Origin: Wolfiporia cocos
Taxonomy: Eukaryota > Basidiomycota > Agaricomycetes > Polyporales > Phaeolaceae
Direction: 5' to 3'
Length of the DNA: 64,000 nt
NCBI GenBank assembly: GCA_029448655.1
Contig: JACCLO010000014.1
Span: 1,612,001-1,676,000, forward strand
Below the pieces are notes generated by a model. That model was not told where the DNA came from, did no database searches, and saw nothing but the letters and a program-made list of their open reading frames with translations. Made by a program: the position numbers and the translations under genes. Below are positions 1 to 10,065 of this stretch, one piece after another (positions within the stretch are counted from its first letter, which is position 1; each line of letters opens with the position of its first letter).

Positions 1-3000
1 ATTTTCCGTGTAGCGTAATATGCGGGTCCTTTGCAACTTCGCAGATTAGCTGGGCAATCTTATCTCCGGCTCGGATATCGATAGATATGTCCGAGTGGTT
101 CCGAAGAATGATGATTACTTCGCCTTGATAATCGTGGTCGATGACGCCACCCATTACGTCTATGCCTTTGCGGGCGAGACTAGAGCGGGGGGCGATACGT
201 CCGTAAGTGCCGAAAGGTACCTGGATCTTCAGTTTGGTGTTGTATTCTGTCTGCCCGTGAGCTGGCAGAACGTCGCCTGTTGCAGTGTACAGGTCAAACC
301 CAACCGAGTCCTTGGTTCCTTTTTCCGGCATTCGGCCGCCTTCGCCGACTACGATTTTCAAGTCTGCGTTTTGGTTAATGTCCGCTGACATCCATCCCCC
401 GTCGGGGTGTCTAACCATGCGCTGCTTGGGATCCTTCGCAAATGTTTCGCGATACTGCGGCCAGTCGTCTGGCCACGTGCATTCGTCGGCTTCCCAGTTG
501 TCGCTGTCCGGGTCGAAGACATGAACTGCTTCTTTCCTTCTAGCTGATCGCCTGAGGGGGACATCCTGCATTGGAATAGGGTGTGAAGCCTTGTATTCCT
601 GCAAAATGTCGTATGCCGAGTCGAGATCCGCTTCGCGTACCCAGGAGTCGTCATTGATACCGAATCCCTTCCATCGGATTCTGTATTCAACTCTTCCTGC
701 GCGGAGACGATGATCTAAGATCTTCTCGACTTCCCATAATTCCTCGCCGTCGACCATTTCTGGTTGAGGCTCTGGTTTTTTCTGATGCACCGGGTCCTTG
801 TACATGACCAACTTGGAAGCGTGAAATACGGGGTGGTAAGCCCTGTATTGCTCGTCCATGTGTACCCTAAAGGTGACCGGAGATAATTGTTCAATTATCT
901 TAAATGGTCCCAAATAGCGTGGACTAAGACTTCTTTCGGAGTCTTGCCAGCTACGGGCGTCAACGAGTACTTTGTCGCCGACTTTAAACGGTACCGAGCG
1001 CTTGTGTTGATCATAATACCAAGACCAGCGTTCAGCAGCCAGTTTCATAGCTGCCTTAGCTTGTTCTTGTGCTGACCATCTGGCGTAAGCAAATTGATTT
1101 AAATCCGAATATTGCGTCGGCTTCAAATCCGTAGGTCCTGCATTGGGATGCCTTCCTAGTTCGACGAAGAATGGACTATTCTTGGTCGTCTCACTAGCCG
1201 CGTTATTGTACGCGAACTCTGCCGTGGGGAGATAGAATACCCAGTTATCTTTTTGGATAACGTCGATGTAGCATCGTAGGTATTGTTCTAGAATTTGGTT
1301 AATTCTCTCCGTTTGGCCGTCCGCTTGCGGGTGATAGGCTGTTGTCATCGACCTCTGAATTCCCAATTGCTCGCACCATCCCTTGAATAGCTCAGAAGAG
1401 AATTGCGGTCCTCTGTCCGAAATGATTTGTTTCGGAAGCCCGTGGTTCGGATAAATCCGAAGGTACAGGAGGTTCGCTAATTCCTTTGCCGAGATATTGT
1501 CCGAAGTGGGAATGAAGTGTGCGCGCTTGGTCAATCGGTCCACTACTACCATAATGGCAGTGAATTGTTTACGTTCGCCACTAGGCGGTAAGTGGACAAT
1601 GAAGTCGATGGTGATTGTGTCCCATGGTGCTTCCGGAACTGGGAGCGGTTGCAGGGGTCCGTACGGGGTCTGGTTGCGGTTCTTCATGCGCTGGCATGTG
1701 TCGCAACCTTCCACGTATTGCTTTACCATCGTGGTCATTCCAGGCCACCAGTAATTACGTGATAGAAGTTCATAGGTCTTCCATCGTCCGAAGTGTCCGG
1801 CAGTCACATGGTCATGATGTAACTCCAGAATCTTCGTGCGCAATTCTTTAGGCTCTTTTGGAACGTACACTTTTCCTCGTCTGAGGAGTAATCCGGCCTC
1901 CATGTTCCATTCCTGGAGATCCTTACCGAATTCCTTGGGACCACTTTTCAGTAGTTCCTGGTAATCCTTGGTAATTTGATCGTCCATGAGGGCTTGTCGG
2001 ATTTGTCGGAGAAGGTCCTCGTCGCCTGATTGTATCTCCTGCTGTGACGCTTCTAGCGCCCTAACCGTAAAGTATTCCGGTTTCAGCAAAATTTGATCGC
2101 GATTGTCGAGTTCCACCCCCTCTTCATGGTCTGGCCTCCGTGACAGAGGGTCAGCCGTGAGCATTGTTTTACCGGGTTTGTGGCACATGGTGAAGTTGAA
2201 CCTTGTCAGGTAAAGACTCCAACGTGCCTGTCTCCGGGTTAGCCGTTGTGCCGATTTGAAATATGTCAGATTGAGATGATCCGACCATACTTCAAATTTG
2301 TGTGGGTGTCCTTCGAGGTAATGTCTCCATTCCTCTAGAGCGCGGATGATTGCGAGCAACTCCTTATCGTAAATCTCATAGTTCCTTTCGGGTGCTGATA
2401 GAGATTTCGAGTAAAAGGCTACCGGGTGCCAGAGCTTATCCTCCGAAGAGTATTGCGATAGCACTGCACCAGTTGCGTAATCGGAAGAATCCGCTTCCAC
2501 GCGGAACGGGGACTCCTGATCTGGGATCCGGAGTATTGGAGCCGATGTGAAAGCTTCCTTGAGAGTTTGGAAGGCTTCCGCTTGTTCGGGTCCCCAGTTC
2601 CATTGCGTGTTTTTCTTGGACAGTTCGGTTAACGGCTTAACCACTTTGGAGAAGTCTTTAATGAACCGCCGGTAGTAGTTGGCGAAGCCAACAAAGGCCT
2701 GGACGTCCTTCACCTTGGCAGGTGTAGGCCAGTCCATGACACCGGCTACCTTCTTAGGGTCCATTTCGACTTTTCCTTTGGAAATGATCATTCCCAGGTA
2801 TTCAATACTGCTTTGTTCGAAAAAGCACTTTTCAGGCTTCGCGAACAAGTCGTTGTCTTGCAAGATTTGCAATACTTGCTTGACAATACGACGGTGTTCC
2901 CACAGGTCGTTTCCGAACACAAGGATGTCGTCTAGGTAGACAATGACCTTTCCTTCTCTGATAAGGTCACCTAGAATATCGTTCATCATGTGTTGGAACG

Positions 3001-4483
3001 TGCTGGGTGCATTACAAAAACCGAAGTACATGACTACAGCTTCGTAAAGGCCGTTAGGCGTAATGAATGCGGTCTTCCATTCATCTCCCTCCTTGATTCT
3101 TACGTTGTTGTAACCCCAACGCAAGTCGAGCTTCGTGAATATCGAAGCCTGGCTAAGCTTATCGATAAGCTCGTCTATGCGTGGGAGAGGGTACCTATTT
3201 TTAATGGTCAAGTCGTTCACCTTTCGGTAATCGACTACCATTCGGGCTCCGCCGTCTTTTTTAGGGACGAAGAAGACCGGGCTCGCGATCGGGGATTTCG
3301 AGTGTCGGATGTAGCCCTTCCGTAACTCTTCCTGGATCCACTTATCTAGCGAGTTCGCTTCCTGAGGAGACATCTTGTATGCCTTACTCGGGGGCGGTAG
3401 TACCGCGTCATCGGGGAAGTCGATGGCGTGGTCATATGGTTTCCGTTCGGGCATCCTTTCGGACGCGCGTTGAGAAAATACCGTGGGACCAAACTCCTGG
3501 TATGTCTCCGGAACCAAGGATTTCCATTTCTGGAGATCCGCATCTGTCAGGAATTCATCGTCCGATTTCTCCGTTATCGACTGAATGGCGTCGATAAGGA
3601 GTTCCGTTCCTTCGTCAAGGGTGTTCACCCAAGCGACAAAGGGATTCTCAGGCTCCTCTAAGCCGAGAAAATCTATTGGAAAGTCGTTGATGATCTGATA
3701 GATGTTGCGGGGTTCAATTTCATCTTCTTCCTCAGAAATCGAAACCCGTTTGCCATGTTTGCATTTTTCCGTACACCGATATGTGAAGGTTCCTTCCGGC
3801 CAATTGAAGTCCGGGTTGTGTTTCAGGAACCAGTCATATCCGAGGATCACATCCGCATTCTGTACGTCCATTACGTACAAGAATTCGGTGGACTTGTGTT
3901 CCTCGTGCACCATATAAGCCTTTACTGCCATATTGATATTACCGGCGGTATTAGAGGTACCGTCGGCGTTGCGAATCTCGAGAGGTGAAGGTAGTTTCTG
4001 AGTGACTAACTTCTCCTCATGGACGAGTTTCTTATCAATGACGCTTATTGATGCACCGGTGTCGATTAATGCCATGGCGTTTACTTTCTTTCCGTACACC
4101 CACAGTTCCACTTCGATAGAGAACGATTTATTGTCGTCTCGAGAATCGTTTCCATGTACATTATACAAAGTGAAAAACTTCAGCGCGAGTGGGTCAGGAT
4201 AAAAGTATTGTACAGGAGGGGCACGTGTAGCTAGTGTCCTTGTCCTCCGGGCAAAGTCCATTGCCGAGTTACCGAATATACCGAGATGGGATACCGGGTG
4301 ACGTACGACCGCCTTATCTTCCCACAAGATAAGGGGTCTCTGTGAAGCCTCTTCGTAGAGGTGCGCTTCTTCGGGGCGCTGTACACTCCCAGCCGCTGCG
4401 GGGCTGGTGTGTTCTTCACAGAACATCTTCGAGACGTGTGGTTGGGGCGAGGGGAACCGAGATGGTCCCGACTGTGGCGACAT
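1..4483 (-). CDS. pol: Gy-A pol polyprotein, A1 copy (PR-RT-RH-IN-chromodomain-dUTPase), partial at window edge
   Basis: The frame starts at the ATG at 4481-4483, overlaps the end of gag by 68 nt in the +1 frame, and appears to stay open to base 1 (about 1494 codons). It encodes an aspartic protease (DTG, about residue 141), reverse transcriptase (YLDD, coded near 2921-2940), RNase H, integrase with HHCC finger and D,D-35-E core, a chromodomain, and most of a dUTPase (motifs 1-4 lie before the edge). Unlike A3, this copy lacks the 4-bp insertion that breaks the integrase (compare 1668-1685 with 41288-41309), so it is a single frame. The polyprotein would make cDNA and integrate it; the chromodomain probably directs insertion to particular chromatin. 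I checked the frame by comparison with A3 and by absence of stops, not by a full translation. Confidence 0.88.
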   Translation of the reverse strand, partial: MSPQSGPSRFPSPQPHVSKMFCEEHTSPAAAGSVQRPEEAHLYEEASQRPLILWEDKAVVRHPVSHLGIFGNSAMDFARRTRTLATRAPPVQYFYPDPLALKFFTLYNVHGNDSRDDNKSFSIEVELWVYGKKVNAMALIDTGASISVIDKKLVHEEKLVTQKLPSPLEIRNADGTSNTAGNINMAVKAYMVHEEHKSTEFLYVMDVQNADVILGYDWFLKHNPDFNWPEGTFTYRCTEKCKHGKRVSISEEEDEIEPRNIYQIINDFPIDFLGLEEPENPFVAWVNTLDEGTELLIDAIQSITEKSDDEFLTDADLQKWKSLVPETYQEFGPTVFSQRASERMPERKPYDHAIDFPDDAVLPPPSKAYKMSPQEANSLDKWIQEELRKGYIRHSKSPIASPVFFVPKKDGGARMVVDYRKVNDLTIKNRYPLPRIDELIDKLSQASIFTKLDLRWGYNNVRIKEGDEWKTAFITPNGLYEAVVMYFGFCNAPSTFQHMMNDILGDLIREGKVIVYLDDILVFGNDLWEHRRIVKQVLQILQDNDLFAKPEKCFFEQSSIEYLGMIISKGKVEMDPKKVAGVMDWPTPAKVKDVQAFVGFANYYRRFIKDFSKVVKPLTELSKKNTQWNWGPEQAEAFQTLKEAFTSAPILRIPDQESPFRVEADSSDYATGAVLSQYSSEDKLWHPVAFYSKSLSAPERNYEIYDKELLAIIRALEEWRHYLEGHPHKFEVWSDHLNLTYFKSAQRLTRRQARWSLYLTRFNFTMCHKPGKTMLTADPLSRRPDHEEGVELDNRDQILLKPEYFTVRALEASQQEIQSGDEDLLRQIRQALMDDQITKDYQELLKSGPKEFGKDLQEWNMEAGLLLRRGKVYVPKEPKELRTKILELHHDHVTAGHFGRWKTYELLSRNYWWPGMTTMVKQYVEGCDTCQRMKNRNQTPYGPLQPLPVPEAPWDTITIDFIVHLPPSGERKQFTAIMVVVDRLTKRAHFIPTSDNISAKELANLLYLRIYPNHGLPKQIISDRGPQFSSELFKGWCEQLGIQRSMTTAYHPQADGQTERINQILEQYLRCYIDVIQKDNWVFYLPTAEFAYNNAASETTKNSPFFVELGRHPNAGPTDLKPTQYSDLNQFAYARWSAQEQAKAAMKLAAERWSWYYDQHKRSVPFKVGDKVLVDARSWQDSERSLSPRYLGPFKIIEQLSPVTFRVHMDEQYRAYHPVFHASKLVMYKDPVHQKKPEPQPEMVDGEELWEVEKILDHRLRAGRVEYRIRWKGFGINDDSWVREADLDSAYDILQEYKASHPIPMQDVPLRRSARRKEAVHVFDPDSDNWEADECTWPDDWPQYRETFAKDPKQRMVRHPDGGWMSADINQNADLKIVVGEGGRMPEKGTKDSVGFDLYTATGDVLPAHGQTEYNTKLKIQVPFGTYGRIAPRSSLARKGIDVMGGVIDHDYQGEVIIILRNHSDISIDIRAGDKIAQLICEVAKDPHITLHGK

Positions 4484-6413
4484 TGGTGGCGGGGGCCGAG
4501 GGTCCTGCTGAGCTTGAGTCAGCCGTTACTTCTTCCCAGATGTATCGGGCACGATACGTCTTGCCATCCGCGGGGGGCGCCGAGTACGGCTTCTTGCCAG
4601 AAGCCTGTCCCTTTCCACTACCCGAAGGAGCAGCCGTGGTCTTTCCAGACGCTGCAGCCGCTTCCTTCGCCCTTTGTTGTTCGGCCCGCTGAGCGGCAGG
4701 CACGAACGTTCCCGCAGCCTTGTCCGCGGCAAGCTTAGGACACTTGTTGAAATAGTGTCCCGTCTGCTTGCAGTAAGTGCAGACGGCGTTGGCGGTGTCG
4801 GCGGGGGCTTTGGCGGGCGCCTTTCCCTTGTCCTTCTTTTTCTCCGACTTCTTTGCAGAAGCGGAGGACGTCTCCTTCTTTTCGGCAGGGGCCGAGTCCT
4901 TCTTGCCGGCCTTCTCGAAGATCGAGCCCTTGATCTTGTCTGGATATGACGTTTGGTACATTTCCAGAGCAAAGTCGATGAGGGGCTCGATGTCGGTCGG
5001 GGCCTTGAAGAACGGGGTTTTGCCGAGGACGTTCAAGGTGTCCTTAACCTTTTCGGGGAGTGTTTCGGTGAACTCCCATACCAGGGTCTCGTTGGCGGTT
5101 TCCGATAGGCGACCGAGGGTACGGAAACGCTCGCAGTAGTTGAAGTAATTCGACTCGGCGAGCTCCTTGCCCTTGGCGCCATAGTAACCACGGATCTCCT
5201 TCTTTGCGATTTCCTTGTCCGTCATCTTACCGTATTGGACCATCACTGATTTGGTGAAGTCCTCCCATGTACCGAGGGGTTCGCCGTTTCCTGCCTTTTT
5301 GATAAGAGGCGAGAAGAACTTGTAGGCGTCCCCTGTTACTCGGAACAGGGCAGTGGTGATGCGGTCGTGGTCGTCGTAAACTCGGAGGGTGCCGAAGTAG
5401 AGACCCATCTTCTCCACCCATTCCTGTGCGGTCACCTTTCCAGATGATCCAGAGAATTCTGGGGGAGGGGGGATTTTCAGGTTTTGAGGCAGACCTGGAA
5501 TCTGCGGGGCGACGGCTGCTGCAGCGGCGGCTGCAGCTTGTGCTGCGGCAGCGGCCTCGGCTGCTCGGGTTTGAACATTACCGGGGGCCGGTGTGGGTTC
5601 TTCCGGGGGCGTGCGGACGCCGGGAGGGTTGGGAACGGAGGGATTCTTGCGAATCCTCCGAAGTTCCTCGTCAACCTTCTCCATGCGCTCGGCGAACGCA
5701 TCCTCGAGGTCGTCGAGCCGGGACCGGTAGTCCTTTCGGAGCTCCTTTTCCAGCGTGGTGAATTTGGCGGTGTACTCCTGTCGGAGTTCCTTGCCGAGGT
5801 CCACCAAAGTGGACAATACCTCGTTGCGGACCGAGTTGACCGCTTCCTGTAGCTCGTCTTGGGCCTTTTGTTCGATTGCCCTGGATTGCCCAGCCAGGGA
5901 ATCGAGTCTGCCATGGATACGCTCCAGGCGGGCGTGCACCATCCGACCAAGGATGTCGGTGGTGTCGTGGCTGATTGCCGCTCCTCGTTGGATGGCGGCG
6001 TCGATGATTGGCCCATGTATGGACCCATCTACCTTGTGGTGTTCCTCTTCAGGGAGGTACGCCTTAAGGTTATTCTCGACCGCGACATTGGTTTGCCGTG
6101 TCGGGCCCGAGAATTCCATTTCCAAGGTTGTGGCGGGCCCGATTGGGCGGGTGCGACGAGCCGGAGGATAGCCGGCAATGGGGGTGCCTGGGCGTGTGCC
6201 CATGGGGTTGGTCGGAGATTCCCTTTGCGGGGGAACGAATTCGGCCATTTCTTCTTCCTCTTCCTCTTCCCCTTCCTCTTCCTCGCTAAGGTGCTCCAGT
6301 GTCACTAGTTGCTGAGTTCCCGAGGGACCAGCTACCGGTGTCACCGGGCCTTCTGAGCGGAGGCGCATTTTGCGGGGAGCGAGGGGGGTGCTGACGGAGG
6401 AGGTGGAAGACAT
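4416..6413 (-). CDS. gag: Gy-A Gag polyprotein, A1 copy
   Basis: A 665-aa structural protein of the virus-like particle. The N-terminus is Ser/Pro-rich with an acidic Glu run (about residues 45-55). A long charged helical region follows (about 145-260), then a Pro/Ala-rich linker, a retrotransposon-gag capsid domain (about 320-500, around EWVEKMGLYFGTLRVY), and a CCHC zinc knuckle (C-X2-C-X4-H-X4-C; CTYCKQTGHYFNKC) that binds RNA. The start is the ATG of MSSTSSVSTP, shared with A3. pol begins 68 nt before its stop in the +1 frame, so pol is probably made by frameshifting or re-initiation. The zinc-knuckle region differs in type from that of A3 but matches the A2 fragment. Confidence 0.93.
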   Translation of the reverse strand: MSSTSSVSTPLAPRKMRLRSEGPVTPVAGPSGTQQLVTLEHLSEEEEGEEEEEEEMAEFVPPQRESPTNPMGTRPGTPIAGYPPARRTRPIGPATTLEMEFSGPTRQTNVAVENNLKAYLPEEEHHKVDGSIHGPIIDAAIQRGAAISHDTTDILGRMVHARLERIHGRLDSLAGQSRAIEQKAQDELQEAVNSVRNEVLSTLVDLGKELRQEYTAKFTTLEKELRKDYRSRLDDLEDAFAERMEKVDEELRRIRKNPSVPNPPGVRTPPEEPTPAPGNVQTRAAEAAAAAQAAAAAAAAVAPQIPGLPQNLKIPPPPEFSGSSGKVTAQEWVEKMGLYFGTLRVYDDHDRITTALFRVTGDAYKFFSPLIKKAGNGEPLGTWEDFTKSVMVQYGKMTDKEIAKKEIRGYYGAKGKELAESNYFNYCERFRTLGRLSETANETLVWEFTETLPEKVKDTLNVLGKTPFFKAPTDIEPLIDFALEMYQTSYPDKIKGSIFEKAGKKDSAPAEKKETSSASAKKSEKKKDKGKAPAKAPADTANAVCTYCKQTGHYFNKCPKLAADKAAGTFVPAAQRAEQQRAKEAAAASGKTTAAPSGSGKGQASGKKPYSAPPADGKTYRARYIWEEVTADSSSAGPSAPATNVATVGTISVPLAPTTRLEDVL

Positions 6414-6560
6414 TTTTGTGAATCTGTTTGTGACGAATGTTAGTTCCGGTTACTCATTGTCTTAGATTCTTTAAGAAGGGATTTTGGTTTGAAAGCTGCA
6501 ACTTTCGTTATAGATCACACTCGCACTCTATTTCAGAGTTAAAAGATGATAGTATTGCTA

Positions 6561-7484
6561 CTACACGATCGCGAGTATATCCTCTTCTACCGAAGTAGTT
6601 GAGGGCCCTGCCACCTTGTCAGGTGGTGTTACACCGAAGGCAAAAGTAATTTGTAGCGCTACGCATTCTGCTACGATACGAGCTAAGTCCGTACGCCAAT
6701 CCAAAAAGGAAATATTGCCGAGCTGTTTGCAATACTTTTTCATAATTCTCCAGTCTCTATTGGTGATCCTCCCTCGTCTCGCTCTATCCTTTACGTTATC
6801 CACCAAGTCCTCCAATTCTACTACCATAGTATGGAAACGCATGTCGTTTTCCATATGGAAGCCTGGGTAATTAGGGGGGTGGTTGGCGAGAGGAGTGAGA
6901 CGGGTGAGAGTGCCTTCTAGCATGGGAATGACTTGATCGCATGCTTGGAGAGGCTTCTTCTTCCCGAAGACGAGGGAAGGGTCGAGAATCTTGTGGTTGG
7001 CCGGAACAGAAGGTCCGGCCGCCGGGCTGGAGAGACGGAGGGCCAGTGAAGAAGCTGCTTGCTTGGCTTCCTTGGCGGCTTGTTTGGCGGCGATTCGCTT
7101 ATTCAGCTTATCGCGGGCGAGCTTGAGCTTGTTGAGTTCGCGGAGTTCGATAAGGTTTTCCATGGCGGTAATGGAAGCGGCTAGCTTCTCTTCTTCTGTC
7201 CAGATGCGCTTGGCGAGCGGAACTGGCTTGGGAGGTCGAGGAGCGGGTTTCCCAGCCTCAGCGATGTGCTTTGGCATGTGGACGGGAATCTCCCAAAGAT
7301 GGAGCTTCCCGGTGTAGTCTTCCTTTACAGGAAGAGTGTACGTGACGTCCTCTGCCCGAGGAATGTCGGCGGTGTCGATGCGGCTGAGAAGGGACCGCTT
7401 CGCCGGCTTAACGTAGGGGGCAGTGGAGGAGCCACGGGTGCGACGGGTAACGCGGGGCATGATTCTAGAAAGTGCAGCATTCAT
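6561..7484 (-). CDS. Gy-A ORF1, protein of unknown function encoded upstream of gag (A1 copy)
   Basis: A 307-aa ORF between the leader and gag, 147 nt upstream of the gag ATG and in a different frame. I recognise no domain. The N-terminus is basic (MPRVTRRTRG, possibly a nuclear signal or nucleic-acid contact). It is followed by a Pro-rich stretch, a charged helical and probably coiled-coil segment (about 110-165), and a C-terminal globular-looking part (about 200-290) ending in SVEEDILAIV. A1 and A3 differ at about five residues over 307, and a frameshifted relative is in A2, so the frame is a constant part of the family. Its position before gag is unusual for Ty3/gypsy elements. How it is translated relative to gag (splicing, re-initiation or separate mRNAs) is not visible. 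Confidence 0.8.
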   Translation of the reverse strand: MNAALSRIMPRVTRRTRGSSTAPYVKPAKRSLLSRIDTADIPRAEDVTYTLPVKEDYTGKLHLWEIPVHMPKHIAEAGKPAPRPPKPVPLAKRIWTEEEKLAASITAMENLIELRELNKLKLARDKLNKRIAAKQAAKEAKQAASSLALRLSSPAAGPSVPANHKILDPSLVFGKKKPLQACDQVIPMLEGTLTRLTPLANHPPNYPGFHMENDMRFHTMVVELEDLVDNVKDRARRGRITNRDWRIMKKYCKQLGNISFLDWRTDLARIVAECVALQITFAFGVTPPDKVAGPSTTSVEEDILAIV

Positions 7485-8482
7485 GAGAAACGAAGTTTCC
7501 CAGTGATACGTCCAAGAACAGGAATAGAAGGGATTATGTAAGGTAGGGTAGTGGACTCCTTTTCAGGAGCAAAGAAGGTGTACTACGGGGCATAATTACT
7601 CTTATGTTGCGCGCAAACCCTGTGCCGAGATGGCGCGGATATTCGCATGACCCTAACGGTCAGAGGCGCCGACTCCAGGGGTAGAGTTGCTGACTGCCAG
7701 GCCGGTTCCTGGGTCAGATGATTGGGATTCGGATACACGACACCGCCCCGGAGGGACGATGCCGGAAAGTGGCTGGGATTTTACATCCCTTAGCCTGTCC
7801 ATGCTTCAACAATGAGGTTGCCGTCTACAGACTATCACGGGGACTTTTTCAGGACATCGGAATACCATCGCGTCCACAGGTAAGTGGATTAGCCCTAAGG
7901 CGCGCAAGTGTACCCCTTTGCCCTATTTGACCCCATGACGTGCACGCCGAACTGCCCGGAGGACTTATGTTTTGTGGCTACCGCACTTGTCCTTTGGCAG
8001 GATTATCCGAAGATGATCCCCCTCACTGCTTTTCCCATGACGGGTTCAAAGCAGGGCCCTTACGCCTGGGCGGCGGCTTTGGAAAATTCCCATGCCATCA
8101 TAATGATGACCCTGTGAATAGCGATGGGGCGCTGAACAACGCTTGCCATGGCAGGGGGTTGGGCGCACACAGGCAGACCGTCCCCTTTTCTTCACAGGCG
8201 GGTCTTAACCGCTCACAGTCCAAGCTTGTCAGCGAGGACCGTGTCTCCTTGACCCTGGAGTCCGGGTTAGGTAGGCCTCCTGCCTAAAAAGGCGGTGTGG
8301 CTTTCCTGGTTGCCAATCCTCTGCCAAGGGTGGCGATGTATCCCCCAGATCTCAACTATCATCCCAATCGCCTTGTCAGGCAGAAAGGAATGTGCGCAGC
8401 AACGAGCAATACACCCCTGTAGGATAGAGACCCAGGCCCAAGCGCAAGCGCAAGGGCGGGGGTAGGGGGAGATTTGTTCTTA
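7485..8482 (-). other. Gy-A leader (5' untranslated region) of A1
   Basis: About 1 kb between the 5' LTR and ORF1, nearly identical to 47096-48088 in A3 and partly kept in A2. It holds only short ORFs that I take as chance. The PBS is at its right end (8470-8480). Confidence 0.7.
8470..8480 (-). promoter_or_regulatory. Self-complementary primer-binding site of A1
   Basis: The 11 bases AGATTTGTTCT on the plus strand sit 2 nt inside the 5' LTR. Their reverse complement AGAACAAATCT occurs in the LTR (near 8605), at the expected transcription start. See the A3 entry for the full geometry. Confidence 0.75.
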
Positions 8483-9181
8483 TGACACAGACTAGACTGT
8501 GGGACTCACACTATAACTTTGTTAGCGACTTGAAGGAGTTGCTGGAAGTTGGTGAGGAGGCTAGTGGGCGCAAACAGAGATGTTATGTAACTGTGCGAAT
8601 GCAGAGAACAAATCTAAGGCTTATCCGCAGTGATAGCCCTACTTATATACATGCATTGTTTGGTTACCAGTAAGGGAGCCAAACATGAAGACGGTCTGTG
8701 CGCAGACATAACTAATACAGCTAAGTCGTAAACTACAATAGACCATGTGCGCCGGTAATGGCCGCACCAGTAAGATCGTTTGTTTGGACCGTAGGTCCAT
8801 GTTGTGGAAGTGGCTGTAGCTACGTTAGTAAGCCATGCATGTGATTCTTATATACCGATATCGGGATATGAGTAATACTAAGGGCATTGGCATGTGATAA
8901 CGAGCGGGCCGCTTATCCAATTGTAGTGACATAGCCCGATAACGGGATATGAGTACAGCGCGTGACACCGGAGGTTAGTCCGCTGAGTCATTGACGCGTA
9001 CAAACGTGTTATGTACGTGTTGTTATGACAGGTGGACGTATACCGCGTTGTGTACGTGTTGTTTGGTTGCGTGTACGTGTAGACGGGCGCTTAGCAGCGT
9101 AATCGTCTACAAGGTCGTAGAAATACCAGATAAATAGGTAAAAATACGGGAAAAATAGTGGCATGTCCCAAATCTGTGACA
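8483..9181 (-). repeat. Gy-A 5' LTR of A1
   Basis: A 699-bp LTR bounded by TGACACAGAC and ATCTGTGACA, the same length as both A3 LTRs. It belongs to the subtype with CAGACTAGACTG at its left end, shared with the solo LTR at 20487 but not with A3. It has a TATA box (minus strand) and U3 repeats as in A3. The small ORF at 8482-8673 is LTR sequence and not a gene. Confidence 0.95.
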
Positions 9182-9875
9182 ACGTAGATATCGACTTACT
9201 GAAGGATGCGAAAATCCCCTTCTATATCTACCCAAAACAACTCGTCGCCAGGAACTTTTGGTTTTGCAATCCGAAGACTCGTGTAATACAATATGGAGTA
9301 CAAGTGGGACAATGTGTAGAATCCACCATTCCCAACAACCCGGGATGGATCTACCCCGTACAGTACACCATACAGATGGTGAATCCACACATCTGTCAGA
9401 AACACGAACACGACCACCCATGTCAAATAGACCAAAACCTCTGCAAGGTAATTGCTGGGTGTGGGGACACGCAACTAGAAGAGGGGGTACTGTCACAAGC
9501 CGATTTCTTTTGCTTAGCTAGTGACTAGAGCCTGAACCCTTATCTTATCTAAGCGCGCGCCTAGCAGTCACGTGCAAGACCCCGAACACCCTATCACGTG
9601 TTGCCAACCCCCCGGACACTCTGTGCCGTGTACTTACACCCATTATAGGGGTTTACCATAATATCGGACCATCAGCTTACATAATAACTGTACAGTAGCC
9701 AAACAATGTACAAACAGTAGGATAGCATATATACTAGCCGATGAGCAGGGTAGCACCCCAGACTCGTCTTGGCCTTATACGCCTTGAGTAGCCTCAGACT
9801 AGGATTGCGCTGAAACGCGAGTAACAATCCCCTGAGTAGTTGCTTGAAGTGTTGCTTGTGTCAATCAACTGCGAG
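9182..9875. other. Unassigned interval; possible plus-strand polypurine tract and LTR start
   Basis: A plus-strand ORF (9163-9528, 121 aa) begins inside the Gy-A LTR and runs to 9528. It resembles no family I know, and its start in the LTR makes it doubtful. At 9478-9492 a purine-rich tract ending GAAGAGGGGGTAC is followed directly by TGTCACAAGC, which has the form of a polypurine tract plus LTR start of a plus-strand retroelement. A TATATA lies near 9729. No second LTR copy is present to confirm it. Confidence 0.3.
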
Positions 9876-10065
9876 ATGATAAAGATGAAATGGTGGCAGA
9901 GTTGGATCTGCCAACAGTGAAACGCGCCCTTCATGCTAGTACAACTGGGGATACACCCAGTAGAGTCACGAGTAGCCAGGGGGTTGGTTGCGCAACAAGT
10001 CCCTGTATTGTATTCGCCCGGTGGTGAGTTCTGTCGATATTCGAAAAATCAAAATAACCGTAACA
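9876..10065 (-). repeat. Gy-B LTR fragment (right-hand end only)
   Basis: About 190 bp matching the right end of Gy-B LTRs (TGGCAGAGTTGGATCTGCCA region to the terminal CCGTAACA). The left part is missing and it abuts broken Gy-A gag at 10066. Confidence 0.8.

Larger units (their letters stand above)
1..9181 (-). mobile_element. Gy-A copy 1 (A1), Ty3/gypsy chromovirus, cut by window start
   Basis: This element lies on the minus strand, with its 5' LTR at the right (8483-9181), then a leader, ORF1, gag and pol running leftwards off the window. Its sequence is collinear with the complete copy A3 (38818-48787): shared landmarks keep a constant offset except for one 4-bp difference in the integrase region. 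The 3' end of pol (end of the dUTPase), the polypurine tract and the 3' LTR lie outside the window, so no target duplication can be checked. All three reading frames look intact within the window, so this could be an autonomous copy. Confidence 0.93.

Noticed and set aside
2350..4202. Plus-strand ORFs across pol that recur at 41971-43823
   Set aside because: They are antisense shadows of RT and protease coding sequence; recurrence reflects the two Gy-A copies.
8482..8673. 63-aa ORF repeated at 20486-20677 in Gy-A LTRs
   Set aside because: It is conserved only because the LTR is repeated; it is broken in the A3-type LTRs and runs opposite to element transcription.
9163..9528. 121-aa plus-strand ORF beginning in the Gy-A LTR
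   Set aside because: The start codon is LTR sequence and no family is recognised; kept only as a comment in the interval entry.
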